In this document: one piece after another, positions 53,501-58,849 of the stretch
Numbering within the stretch: position 1 is the first letter of the stretch
Layout of the letters: each line of letters begins with the position of its first letter
Assembly (NCBI GenBank): GCA_017515425.1
Contig: JAFWFU010000007.1
Span: 1 to 64,000 of the forward strand
Direction: 5' to 3'
Origin: Mogibacterium sp.
GTDB taxonomy: Bacteria > Bacillota > Clostridia > Peptostreptococcales > Anaerovoracaceae
Length of the DNA stretch: 64,000 nucleotides
The notes under the pieces: generated by a model
Seen by the model: the letters and a program-made list of their open reading frames with translations, nothing else
Told to the model about the DNA's origin: nothing
Database searches by the model: none
Made by a program: the position numbers and the translations under genes

Positions 53501-53952
53501 GCTAATTTATTGCATGAGGTCGTACCGTCACCTGTAAGGCTGAAAGCCTCTCCTATTAGGATATTCGTGAGCTTGCCACATTTGCCGAACATATCCTCCA
53601 TATTCTTGCAGGCAAGCGTATTGAATGAAGTAAGGTCAAGCTCCTCAAGCGATATACAAGCCTCAAACATTGAGCTCATATCGCTTATATTATCGGTATT
53701 AAAGCCGGAGAGGTCTGCCTTCTTCATATTTTTGCAGCCCTTGAAAAGTCCTTTAAGAGAAGCCCCCTTGGGAAAGTCTATCCTTCCTTCCGTGCTGACC
53801 TCTCTTATATCCGCTCTGAAATCCTTCCATGGCGAATTATCGCCCGAAATTCCTTCGGCGCTTCCCTCATTGATAAGGAGCACTCCGTTTTCATCTAAGC
53901 TCCAAAGGCATTCGCCCCATTTGTCCATTTTTTCGAAATCTTTGGTCATCAT
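47566..53952 (-). CDS. giant repeat protein: BspA-like start plus 23 YDG/MBG-like repeats
   Basis: 2128 residues from ATG at 53952 (AGAGGTAGGA site just before); 13 codons further upstream look spurious. Residues about 40-135 are BspA/DUF285-type (FKGCKNMKKADLSGFNTDNI). About 165-245 is an InlB/Listeria-Bacteroides-type repeat (VRYHSG ... FIGWRTTPEG ... VYAVWA). An Ig-like linker follows. From about 333 to the end come 23 units of about 78 residues: W-x(6)-YDG-x-x-K-x-V-x-L-x-GLPEGV ... Y-x-GN-x-A-x-x-AG-x-Y-x-A ... NY-x-x-P ... W-x-I-x-KA-x-x-DMS. Unit 19 holds a 20-residue insertion. Twelve units have a Cys two residues before the late Trp. No signal peptide, membrane helix or wall motif is seen, which is strange for this architecture. 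Confidence 0.8.
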   Translation of the reverse strand: MMTKDFEKMDKWGECLWSLDENGVLLINEGSAEGISGDNSPWKDFRADIREVSTEGRIDFPKGASLKGLFKGCKNMKKADLSGFNTDNISDMSSMFEACISLEELDLTSFNTLACKNMEDMFGKCGKLTNILIGEAFSLTGDGTTSCNKLAVKDEGRYRRARVISAEGFTVRYHSGTDADIVVERQTVPNYKYIMEESFFDAPTDNSKFIGWRTTPEGEGEVISAGEVIDCVDEDMDVYAVWAYAPVIGAIKKVEHFTFGQPIPFELPEIRSINAPDITGYLEISPTGEEDSWTPIDHNTILPVSCDGYLLRLHASNEVGESVSEPVRLSIGRANIDMSAVRWAEQEDMVYDGEQKKVWVEGLPEGIEPIYTGNTAIDAGSYVASFSFDYDQDNFNEPLIVREHEWTVKKAVLDMSDVRWDYEGAFGYTGVEYRVELKGLPHGVTATYEDNIAKDAGVYTARATLHYDAVNYEKPQDINPCIWEIRKAVIDPSKLVWSSYEDFVYDGTGKSVYITNLPDDVLVEYTGESETLAGKYLARASVRGNYCTTGPAEYEWEISKARYNLSQMTWSERTRYTYDGKTHSVELHCVPEDLEVRYSGNEGISAGTYKARASFFNQDTHNYATPDDIFCDWEIIKREVDMSQVRWSYEGPFTFDGEIKKIELLGLPEGVGAEYEGNLALNAGIYNAQAHLVYDEDNMHAEDPMDCQWKINRKRIDVSDVRWSYTNAFTYDGSEHSVLLENIPEGLKAEYSGNSRVETGKYVASATLVPADPVNYEVPKISGCTWAINKAEAVMNEVEWTDCTDFIYDGKEKKVEIISNLGDAVNVAYSSNTAVNAGRYYAKASFTAVDDANFSAPKDIGHSWEIGKATFDMSGVHWDYDSAFTYDGRLKTVKLVNLPSGVKVSYRNASATDAGAYNAVAEFKVADADNYYDNIPDMILDWSIKKARFDMSNTVWQDEREFLYDGIEKSVRLSGLPEGLEPVYEGNAASGAGKYTAKVNFKYDEKNYERPEVAACHWVIDQSEVDTSAVRWDYEQPFIYDGREKTVEVKGLPEGSHAEYSNASALLAGTYVASVEIVPEDAENRSKKRIENLTWRIEKGDYDMSHVYWDYEHPYVYSGSEYRVILKGYPEGVTPIYRGNIATDAGIYKASVSFKVADSMNYNIPTFEDLEWEIAKNDYDMSNVAWDYDGSIKYDGRMHEVILRGLPDGVRAIYSGNAAADTGSYEAVAELIPYDRDNFNKPTVENCKWQIAKADYEMSAVTWDYENAKIYNGRDQGVMLEHLPNGVSAIYTGNEAKDVGSYTAKAVLSVSDPINYNTPAVSDCDWEIVPAEFDMSQVRWDYSTDKFTFDGKRKSIELVGLPESIEATYQGNSGTRAGEYSATATFTSNDSNFRAPEPFTIPWSISKATHNMHKVHWDYAASFVYDGKPKKVELKDIPEGIKVSYENNEMTDAGTYKAIAYFKTETDDFNVPEEMSCVWTIEKADVDIRELRWDYSQAFVYDGEVKSVKLQGLSELLEASYSGNEATASGSYLAHAELAPIDPANYNTPSISGCMWEITKADYDMTDTRWEGDFETVYDGGERTVVLKGLPEGVTAVYADNTSSEAGEYIAKAELFGDYDNYNVPRVKDCHWRIRKAPVDMSRVAWQEVDDFTYDGEEKTVELVGLPAGIAPVYKGNIASAVGNYEAGVSFEYDERNYEKPEFGNFRWRISRAAIPVDPAEIRWNYTKPFVYDGTEKGISLAKNVQKRGLFERLLGQTDEIKLEGIPEGFDVVYEGNHATEAGVYYASATLMSKDGSNYRPLELPKCKWEIVKAPIDMSKVRWNYSEPFTYDGEEKGVSLIGLPETVTVTYSDNTAVDAGSFEAMAKVEALDPANYEQPSPVSGCWWQIEKATYDMSEARWVYDSDLIYSGKEKKVRVVGLPEGVKVETYTGNKAVEVGSYMAEAKLRYRDRNNYEEPMMPEFKWRIEKRKIDISNVRWDYEKGTLMVYDGQPKEVRLVGVPKEVEVIYIDNSKINAGTYNARARMTYDTRNCEVDDIPDLRWTIEKASYETDNVHWTYERPFEYDGRDKSISLCNLPNSIGVRYRDNRASAIGTYTAKAYLTYDSDNYNEPAIDTTIDWSIVRKLED

Positions 53953-54024
53953 TCCTACCTCTATTTTTTTCTCGTGGTGTCGGCAGCCCAATACGCTGCA
54001 TTAAAGCGCAAATATACATAGTGG

Positions 54025-54030
54025 ATTATA
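54025..54030 (-). promoter_or_regulatory. -10 box upstream of the giant repeat gene
   Basis: TATAAT on the minus strand with a weak TTCATT 17 bp upstream. Leader about 65 nt. Confidence 0.45.
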
Positions 54031-54060
54031 TAACAAAGGCGCATTAAAATGAAGAAAAGC

Positions 54061-54747
54061 TTAATGAATTACAATAAGACGATACATCTCCTCTGCAGGG
54101 TCTATGATTTTTAAATCCGTCAGCTTTTCCATTTCCTCTTTCAGATATGGGAAATGCGTGCAGCCGAGGATCAGAGCCTCTGCTCCTGAGGCTTGTATAT
54201 AGGTGAGGAGGGATTTTACGGCGCAGCTATCGGCGATTTCCGCCGGGTTCGCTCCTTCTTCTATCAGGCGAACCAACTGCATATTGCCGCTGCCGATAAC
54301 ATAGATGTCGGGATTGCCACTCATCAGGGCTTCCTCTATGACATGGGCGGACATATTATGGGCAGCGAGAAGCCCTATGCAGTTATAGCTGCGCCCCAGA
54401 CTCCTATAGACCTGGAGCGGTGTATATACCCTTATTTCTAATCCCACATCATCGGATTTTTCTGCCGCATAGGTTTCAAAATCAAACGCACCCGAAAGGG
54501 AATTGCAGTAGATGAAGAAATCCTGCACCCCGTCCTTTATGGCAGAGTCAAAGATTTCGTCCAGCCTCGCCCTTTTCGCAGCTTCATCTCCGTACTGAAA
54601 GAGGAGCTGTTCGTCGCAGTCCGAAGCAGCAGGCAGATATATCGGCTCAAAGGCGCGTTCCCCAGCCGCCTCATTTTTGCCTTCTATAAATTCGACTCCC
54701 ATTCTTGTGTCCACGGGAGTTCCCGCTATTACCGCAATCTTTCTCAT
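54061..54747 (-). CDS. Asp/Glu-racemase superfamily protein
   Basis: 228 residues from ATG at 54747, chosen for the TTGGAGAATGAA site; an upstream ATG lacks one. The cofactor-independent racemase fold places one Cys in each half: YCNSLSGA (about residue 80) and GCTHFPYL (about 198). Both catalytic Cys are present. The match to MurI is partial, so the substrate could be glutamate, aspartate or another amino acid. It lies 71 bp downstream of metQ, after a hairpin, and may be read through from the methionine-transport operon; a link to D-methionine is speculative. Confidence 0.75.
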   Translation of the reverse strand: MRKIAVIAGTPVDTRMGVEFIEGKNEAAGERAFEPIYLPAASDCDEQLLFQYGDEAAKRARLDEIFDSAIKDGVQDFFIYCNSLSGAFDFETYAAEKSDDVGLEIRVYTPLQVYRSLGRSYNCIGLLAAHNMSAHVIEEALMSGNPDIYVIGSGNMQLVRLIEEGANPAEIADSCAVKSLLTYIQASGAEALILGCTHFPYLKEEMEKLTDLKIIDPAEEMYRLIVIH

Positions 54748-54768
54748 TTCATTCTCCAATAAAGCGGA

Positions 54769-54788
54769 CTCTCCCACCCAAAGGAGAG
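54769..54788 (-). terminator. weak hairpin between metQ and the racemase gene
   Basis: CTCTCC (54769-54774) pairs with GGAGAG (54783-54788). On the minus strand GCTTTATT follows. Likely a partial terminator or processing site. Confidence 0.35.
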
Positions 54789-54818
54789 AGAGCCCTTTTA
54801 TAATTTTACAACTACAGT

Positions 54819-55664
54819 TTAGAACTTAGGCTGTACCGCGCCTGCATAGGAATCCGTGATGTATTTCTTTACATCATCAGTCTTGAGTGCCGCTACAAGA
54901 GCCTTTGTTTTTTCGCTATCCCTGTTCTCCTCATTGACAACGATTACATTTACATATGTGTCCGCTGCCAGCGAGTCAGCCGCCTCTGTCGCCAGAGCCT
55001 CGTCAATCTTGAGCTCCGCGCCGATAGCATAGTTGGCATTGATTACGCCGAGTGCCAGATCCGGAAGAGAAGCCGGAATATTGGCAGCCTCGAGAGGCAC
55101 GATAGTGATATTCTTTGGATTTTCAGCAATATCCTGCTCCGTAGCTGTTACGCCTGCGTCGTCCTTAAGCTTTATAACACCGTTGTCCTGAAGGAGCAGA
55201 AGTGCTCTTGCGCCGTTCGTTGCGTCATTAGGAATTCCGATCTTATCTCCGTCAGAAAGGTCATCAAAGCTGTTCTTGATACCTGCATAAACGCCCATTG
55301 GCTCATAGTGAATGCCCGCTACAGATACGAGGTTTGTTCCGTTCTGAGCATTGTATTCCTCAAGATAAGGAACATGCTGGAAGTAGTTAGCGTCCACATC
55401 TCCGTCCGTAGTAGCTACATTAGGCTGCACATAGTCGTCAAACTCCACGACCTCGAGAGTCCAGCCCTCTGCCTTTAGAACGTCAGCAGCCGAGTTCAGA
55501 ATTTCTGCATGTGGCGTGGGGGAAGCCGCTACCTTGATAGTCTTATCGGCTTCTTCCTCAACTTCGCCGCCGCCTGATGTGCTGCCGCCGCCGCAAGCTG
55601 CAAGCAGCGAGAGTGCCAATGCGAGTATTGTTGCGATTACTCCTAATTTCTTAATATTCTTCAT
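54819..55664 (-). CDS. metQ: methionine-binding lipoprotein MetQ
   Basis: 281 residues. Lipoprotein signal peptide with lipobox LLAAC (Cys at about 24), followed by a Gly/Ser/Glu linker. The NlpA/MetQ domain begins IKVAASPTPHAEIL and has the ligand-pocket words DYVQPN, DANYFQH and NDATNGARALLLL. It delivers L- and D-methionine to MetNI. Third gene of the transporter set, separated from metI by 253 bp that carry two dispersed repeats. Ribosome site AAAGGAGAACAAAT. Confidence 0.95.
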   Translation of the reverse strand: MKNIKKLGVIATILALALSLLAACGGGSTSGGGEVEEEADKTIKVAASPTPHAEILNSAADVLKAEGWTLEVVEFDDYVQPNVATTDGDVDANYFQHVPYLEEYNAQNGTNLVSVAGIHYEPMGVYAGIKNSFDDLSDGDKIGIPNDATNGARALLLLQDNGVIKLKDDAGVTATEQDIAENPKNITIVPLEAANIPASLPDLALGVINANYAIGAELKIDEALATEAADSLAADTYVNVIVVNEENRDSEKTKALVAALKTDDVKKYITDSYAGAVQPKF

Positions 55665-55687
55665 ATTTGTTCTCCTTTCTATGTTGC

Positions 55688-55720
55688 GGAAGCACCTAGA
55701 TATTCAGCCCCAGCGCTTCC
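55688..55720 (-). promoter_or_regulatory. hairpin in the metQ 5' leader
   Basis: GGAAGC (55688-55693) pairs with GCTTCC (55715-55720) about 25 nt before the metQ start. It may protect a processed metQ mRNA, allowing more binding protein than transporter; inference. Confidence 0.4.
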
Positions 55721-55768
55721 TAAAAAATATTAACGAATTTGTTTTAAACTTCTTCACCTTTGGGTGTA

Positions 55769-55801
55769 AGATTCTTCGTCACTTCGTTCCTCAGAATGAC
55801 A
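55769..55801. repeat. dispersed repeat, AGATTCTTCG type, copy 2
   Basis: AGATTCTTCGTCACTTCGTT then CCTCAGAATGACA; relative of 43008-43042. Confidence 0.7.
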
Positions 55802-55840
55802 GAATATGTCACCCGCTTTTTTCACCCTGCGCGCCAATTT

Positions 55841-55880
55841 TGTCATCCTGAGCGGAGCGATGCGCAGTCGAAGGATCTTA
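55841..55880. repeat. dispersed intergenic repeat, TCATCCTGAG type, copy 4
   Basis: TGTCATCCTGAGCGGAGCGA, then TGCGCAGTCGAAGGATCTTA; sits 40 nt from the AGATTCTTCG-type repeat, both between metI and metQ. Confidence 0.7.
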
Positions 55881-55917
55881 GTTAGAATGCTCTCATGAAC
55901 GGCATAGTCGCGGAATC

Positions 55918-56580
55918 TTAATTTATCCGATTATCCAGCTTGCTCGCCACTCTGATTCCTATTTCCTGCAATATCTGCACCAATATCACCAGCACAGCAA
56001 TGGTAATCCACATGACGGTCGGCTGAAACCTATAATGCCCGAATCTTATCGCTATCTCTCCGAGACCTCCGCCGCCGAGAATACCCGCCATGGCGGAATA
56101 GCCGAGTATCGTTATCGTCGCAACCGCAGCGCCGTTCAGCAGCGAGGGTCTTGCCTCGAGGAGCAGCACCTTTCGTATGATTTGCATATTGCTCGCTCCC
56201 ATAGCCTGCGCCGCCTCGATTACACCCGAATCGACCTCGAGGAGCGATTGCTCCACCATTCTGGCTACGAAAGGCCACGCCGCTAGTATCAATGCCGCAG
56301 TCGCAGCCGGCGTTCCTATTCCCGTACCGATAACCTTCCTTATATAAGGCACGAATGCAATCATCAGTATCAGGAAAGGCATGGATCTAATGATGTTTAC
56401 AATAAATCCCATAGCCTTGTTGTAGAGCGGCATAGGTCTTATCCCGTTCGGTCCGCTCGTGATGAGTGAGACCCCTACCGGCAGCCCTATTATGTAAGAT
56501 GCCAGCGTTCCCACCAAGGTCATAATCAGTGTTTCCACCGTACCTTCTCCGAGAAGTTTAAGCAATGCCTGTGTTTCCAT
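55918..56580 (-). CDS. metI: methionine ABC transporter permease MetI
   Basis: 220 residues with five membrane helices. The ABC-permease coupling motif EAAQAMGASNMQIIRKVLL (about 140-158) contacts MetN. Starts TLVGTLASYIIGLPVGVSL typical of MetI. Its ATG overlaps the metN stop, so the two are translationally coupled. Confidence 0.95.
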   Translation of the reverse strand: METQALLKLLGEGTVETLIMTLVGTLASYIIGLPVGVSLITSGPNGIRPMPLYNKAMGFIVNIIRSMPFLILMIAFVPYIRKVIGTGIGTPAATAALILAAWPFVARMVEQSLLEVDSGVIEAAQAMGASNMQIIRKVLLLEARPSLLNGAAVATITILGYSAMAGILGGGGLGEIAIRFGHYRFQPTVMWITIAVLVILVQILQEIGIRVASKLDNRIN

Positions 56581-57650
56581 TATACGCCCACCTCCTCTTC
56601 GGGTCCGTTGACGGGATAGTCGTAATAGTCGGAGTCCTCAGGTATTTCCGTGAAATCAACCCCCTCTTTTACGAGAAATGCCTTCTGCCTCTCAGCAATC
56701 GCCTTGTCGTCCGAAAGGGCTATTACCATTTGCCCCTTCTGCTCATCTAAAAGCGCGTCCATATTCGCATACAGCATATTTACGGGTTCTCCGATTTCCA
56801 AGATCATATTGGCGATTATCGGCTTGTATGCGGTCTGTTCGTTGAAGGCGAGCCTGAGTCTGTTCTTTACGGCTGTTCGCACATGCGCCGTCTCTCTTTC
56901 TCCTGCGTCGGGGAAGAAGAGTTTTCTCGCCGCCTTGGTCTTTGGATTAGCAAATATATCCTTTACCTCTCCGCGCTCCACAATCTCTCCGCCCTCTATT
57001 ACGGCAACCTTATTGCAGAGCTGCTTGATAACCCCCATCTCGTGAGTGATTACCACCAAGGTTATATCTCGTTCCTCGTTTATCCTTCGAAGCAGCGAGA
57101 GTATAGACCTCGTCGTCTTTGGGTCGAGAGCCGAAGTCGCCTCGTCACAGAGAATCACCTCGGGGTCTGACGCGAGAGCCCTTGCTATAGCTACTCTCTG
57201 TTTCTGACCTCCCGACAGTTGCGAGGGATAAGAGCCAGCCCTTTCCTCAAGGTCTACCACTTTCAGCAGTTCCCTGGCCTTCGCCTCTGCCTTCGCCCTT
57301 GGGACTCCCGCTATCTCCAGCGGAAAGCAGATATTCCCAATCGCGTCTCTTTGCATAAGCAGGTTGAACTGCTGGAAAATCATTGAGATCTTGCGCCTCT
57401 GGAGATTGAGTTCTCGGCTCTTTAGTCCTGTCAGAACCTTGCCGTCAAAGACGACCCTGCCTTCCGTGGGCTCTTCGAGGAGATTTATCGTCCTCACCAG
57501 GGTGGATTTCCCCGCGCCGGAGAGACCGATTATTCCGTAGGAATCCCCTCTCTCTATATCCAGATTTATGTCCTTGAGGGCAACGACCTTTCCACCCTTG
57601 GTGTCAAACTCCTTCGTCACGCCCTGCAAGCTTATAATCGTTTCCGCCAT
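56580..57650 (-). CDS. metN: methionine ABC transporter ATPase MetN
   Basis: 356 residues. Walker A GLSGAGKST (about 41-49), ABC signature LSGGQKQR (about 144), Walker B VILCDEATSALDP (about 164) and the switch His (VVITHE). The C-terminal NIL domain (about 262-340) binds methionine and shuts the transporter at high internal methionine in homologues. Start after GAAAGGAGCCGT. First gene after the leader-peptide attenuator. Confidence 0.95.
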   Translation of the reverse strand: MAETIISLQGVTKEFDTKGGKVVALKDINLDIERGDSYGIIGLSGAGKSTLVRTINLLEEPTEGRVVFDGKVLTGLKSRELNLQRRKISMIFQQFNLLMQRDAIGNICFPLEIAGVPRAKAEAKARELLKVVDLEERAGSYPSQLSGGQKQRVAIARALASDPEVILCDEATSALDPKTTRSILSLLRRINEERDITLVVITHEMGVIKQLCNKVAVIEGGEIVERGEVKDIFANPKTKAARKLFFPDAGERETAHVRTAVKNRLRLAFNEQTAYKPIIANMILEIGEPVNMLYANMDALLDEQKGQMVIALSDDKAIAERQKAFLVKEGVDFTEIPEDSDYYDYPVNGPEEEVGV

Positions 57651-57746
57651 ACGGCTCCTTTCTTCCTTCTCTTTAGCCCTTTGAACATATCCCTCGATAT
57701 GTCTGCGATATATCTGAGGCAGGCTAGTCTCAGGATTGCGGTCTCA

Positions 57747-57755
57747 GTGCTGCGC
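57747..57755 (-). promoter_or_regulatory. 9-nt segment complementary to the Cys-Cys codons of the met leader
   Basis: Minus-strand GCGCAGCAC, 17 nt past the terminator, is a perfect complement of GTGCTGCGC (57861-57869) inside the leader peptide gene. It may be part of an alternative fold of the read-through transcript. Confidence 0.35.
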
Positions 57756-57763
57756 CGCGACCG

Positions 57764-57796
57764 ATAAAAACGGGGCAGGTCCTAACGACCTGCCCC
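57764..57796 (-). terminator. attenuator terminator before metN
   Basis: On the minus strand GGGGCAGGTC (57796-57787) pairs perfectly with GACCTGCCCC (57781-57772) around a 5-nt loop, followed by G and five T. It lies 58 nt past the leader peptide stop and 115 nt before the metN start. Confidence 0.88.
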
Positions 57797-57832
57797 TGTT
57801 CATACATGAGAAATCTCATAGTTTAGGCTTAT

Positions 57833-57844
57833 TCGTTATGACCT
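57833..57844 (-). promoter_or_regulatory. antiterminator segment of the met leader
   Basis: Minus-strand AGGTCATAACGA matches the complement of TCGTTAGGACCT (57788-57777) in 11 of 12 positions. That partner covers the loop and half of the 3' arm of the terminator, so the two pairings exclude each other. The segment starts 9 nt after the leader stop codon, within the footprint of a ribosome standing there. Confidence 0.6.
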
Positions 57845-57853
57845 TATCCTATG

Positions 57854-57919
57854 TTATTCAGCGCAGCACATGCACATGCCCATCATTCCCATTTCCACCA
57901 TGATATTTCTATTTGTCAT
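57854..57919 (-). CDS. methionine/cysteine-rich leader peptide of metNIQ
   Basis: A 21-codon gene, ATG at 57919 and TAA at 57854. From residue 5 it reads NIMVEMGMMGMCMCCAE: seven Met (with the start) and three Cys, ten of 21 residues. AAAGGAG lies 9 nt before the ATG, and the gene is 30 nt past a strong promoter. A terminator and a competing antiterminator lie between it and metN. This is the layout of ribosome-mediated attenuation as in trp or his operons: stalling at Met codons when charged Met-tRNA is low would free the antiterminator and switch metNIQ on. No S-box, T-box or other riboswitch consensus was seen in the leader. The peptide itself probably has no further function. Confidence 0.8.
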   Translation of the reverse strand: MTNRNIMVEMGMMGMCMCCAE

Positions 57920-57956
57920 GCGTATGTGCTCCTTTCATAGAATAAGTTCAGTCCGT

Positions 57957-57985
57957 ATGATAACAGTGATTATGTGCTAAGTCAA
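57957..57985 (-). promoter_or_regulatory. promoter of the met leader and metNIQ
   Basis: On the minus strand TTGACT (57980-57985) and TATCAT (57957-57962) with exactly 17-bp spacing. Start point near 57950. Confidence 0.75.
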
Positions 57986-58129
57986 TCGTTTTTCGAAAAA
58001 AATTTGTGTTTTTTTACAAAAATCTTTCCCCGCACTATTTGCACCCAAGCCATTGTCAGCCGAACCCCAATTTCTCTACAGCTTGTGGACAAATCCACTT
58101 ATCGCAAACAGCTATCCTTCGGCATATTT

Positions 58130-58363
58130 TTACTTCCAGCTCAAATTTATCTTTCTGCGATTTTTAACGCAGTCACCCAAATAGAGATTTATAAGCGTCT
58201 GGTATGGTATGCCTGTTTCAATCGCCTCGTTCTTAAAATAGTCGATAATAGTCGGCGAAATATTTATTGATATTTGCTTTTTTAGTTCCTTTGCGTATGG
58301 GTTCTTTCTTGCGTTGGAAAAATCAAATTCTTTTTCCAAGAAGTCGTCTCTTTCTGTACTCAT
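58130..58363 (-). CDS. brnA: BrnA-family antitoxin
   Basis: 77 residues. The N-terminal part is charged and probably disordered (toxin-binding); the C-terminal part is a ribbon-helix-helix DNA-binding fold (KKQISINISPTIIDYFKNEAIETGIPYQTLINLYL). The ATG overlaps the end of the toxin gene by 4 bp, so translation is coupled. In known BrnT/BrnA pairs the antitoxin neutralises the toxin and represses the operon. Here toxin precedes antitoxin, as in known brnTA operons. Confidence 0.85.
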   Translation of the reverse strand: MSTERDDFLEKEFDFSNARKNPYAKELKKQISINISPTIIDYFKNEAIETGIPYQTLINLYLGDCVKNRRKINLSWK

Positions 58364-58647
58364 AGACCTATACTCCTTTCGTAATTTGCTTCCTCTGTCG
58401 CAGTTGCCTTTCTTGAAGATATAATCCGGATAGCAGATTCATTCCTAATGCAATGCACGACGAGGAGGATATTTCCTACTATGCTGCATCCTAAAAGACG
58501 AAAACGATCTTCATCATCGGAGTGCAGCTCATCATATTCTAGCAGCGCATTATCATCATAAAAGACTGTCTCCGCCTCCTCAAAGCTCACTCCATGCTTT
58601 TGTATATTGCTCTTATTCTTTACACCATCCCATTCAAAATAATACAT
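58360..58647 (-). CDS. brnT: BrnT-family ribonuclease toxin
   Basis: 95 residues with the RelE-like fold of BrnT. Family landmarks are FEWDGVKNKSNIQKHGVSFEEA at the start, then FYDDNALLEYD, RFRLLGCSIVGNILLVVHCI and IRIISSRKATATEEANYE. BrnT cleaves mRNA and halts growth when not bound by BrnA. Good consensus promoter upstream and AAAGGCAGAAT site. Confidence 0.88.
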   Translation of the reverse strand: MYYFEWDGVKNKSNIQKHGVSFEEAETVFYDDNALLEYDELHSDDEDRFRLLGCSIVGNILLVVHCIRNESAIRIISSRKATATEEANYERSIGL

Positions 58648-58678
58648 ATTCTGCCTTTCGTTTTATATATCTGCAATA

Positions 58679-58706
58679 ATTATATAATATATACGAAACA
58701 TGTCAA
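58679..58706 (-). promoter_or_regulatory. promoter and palindromic operator of brnTA
   Basis: On the minus strand TTGACA (58701-58706) and TATAAT (58679-58684) with 16-bp spacing, a near-perfect sigma-A promoter. The -10 lies in the palindrome ATTATATAAT within a longer AT-alternating run, a likely binding site for the BrnA ribbon-helix-helix. Confidence 0.7.
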
Positions 58707-58746
58707 CCCCTTTAACATGACACCAGCTTTTAACATGACGCGCACG

Positions 58747-58779
58747 CAAAAGCACCGGCATTCTCGGAACGCCGGTGCT
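58747..58779 (-). terminator. terminator of the 5'-nucleotidase gene
   Basis: AGCACCGGC (58751-58759) pairs perfectly with GCCGGTGCT (58771-58779). TTTTGCG follows on the minus strand. Between it and the gene is a second 7-bp hairpin (TGATTAG/CTAATCA). Confidence 0.65.
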
Positions 58780-58849
58780 CATCTTCGCAGATCCGCAGAA
58801 AGCTTTGATTAGCAAACTGAACTAATCAGCTATTCCCAGGTATCAGATC

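Noticed and set aside
57651..57950. S-box, T-box or other riboswitch upstream of metN
   Set aside because: No T-box AGGGTGGNACCGCG word or recognisable SAM-binding core was found; the Met-codon leader explains the terminator better.
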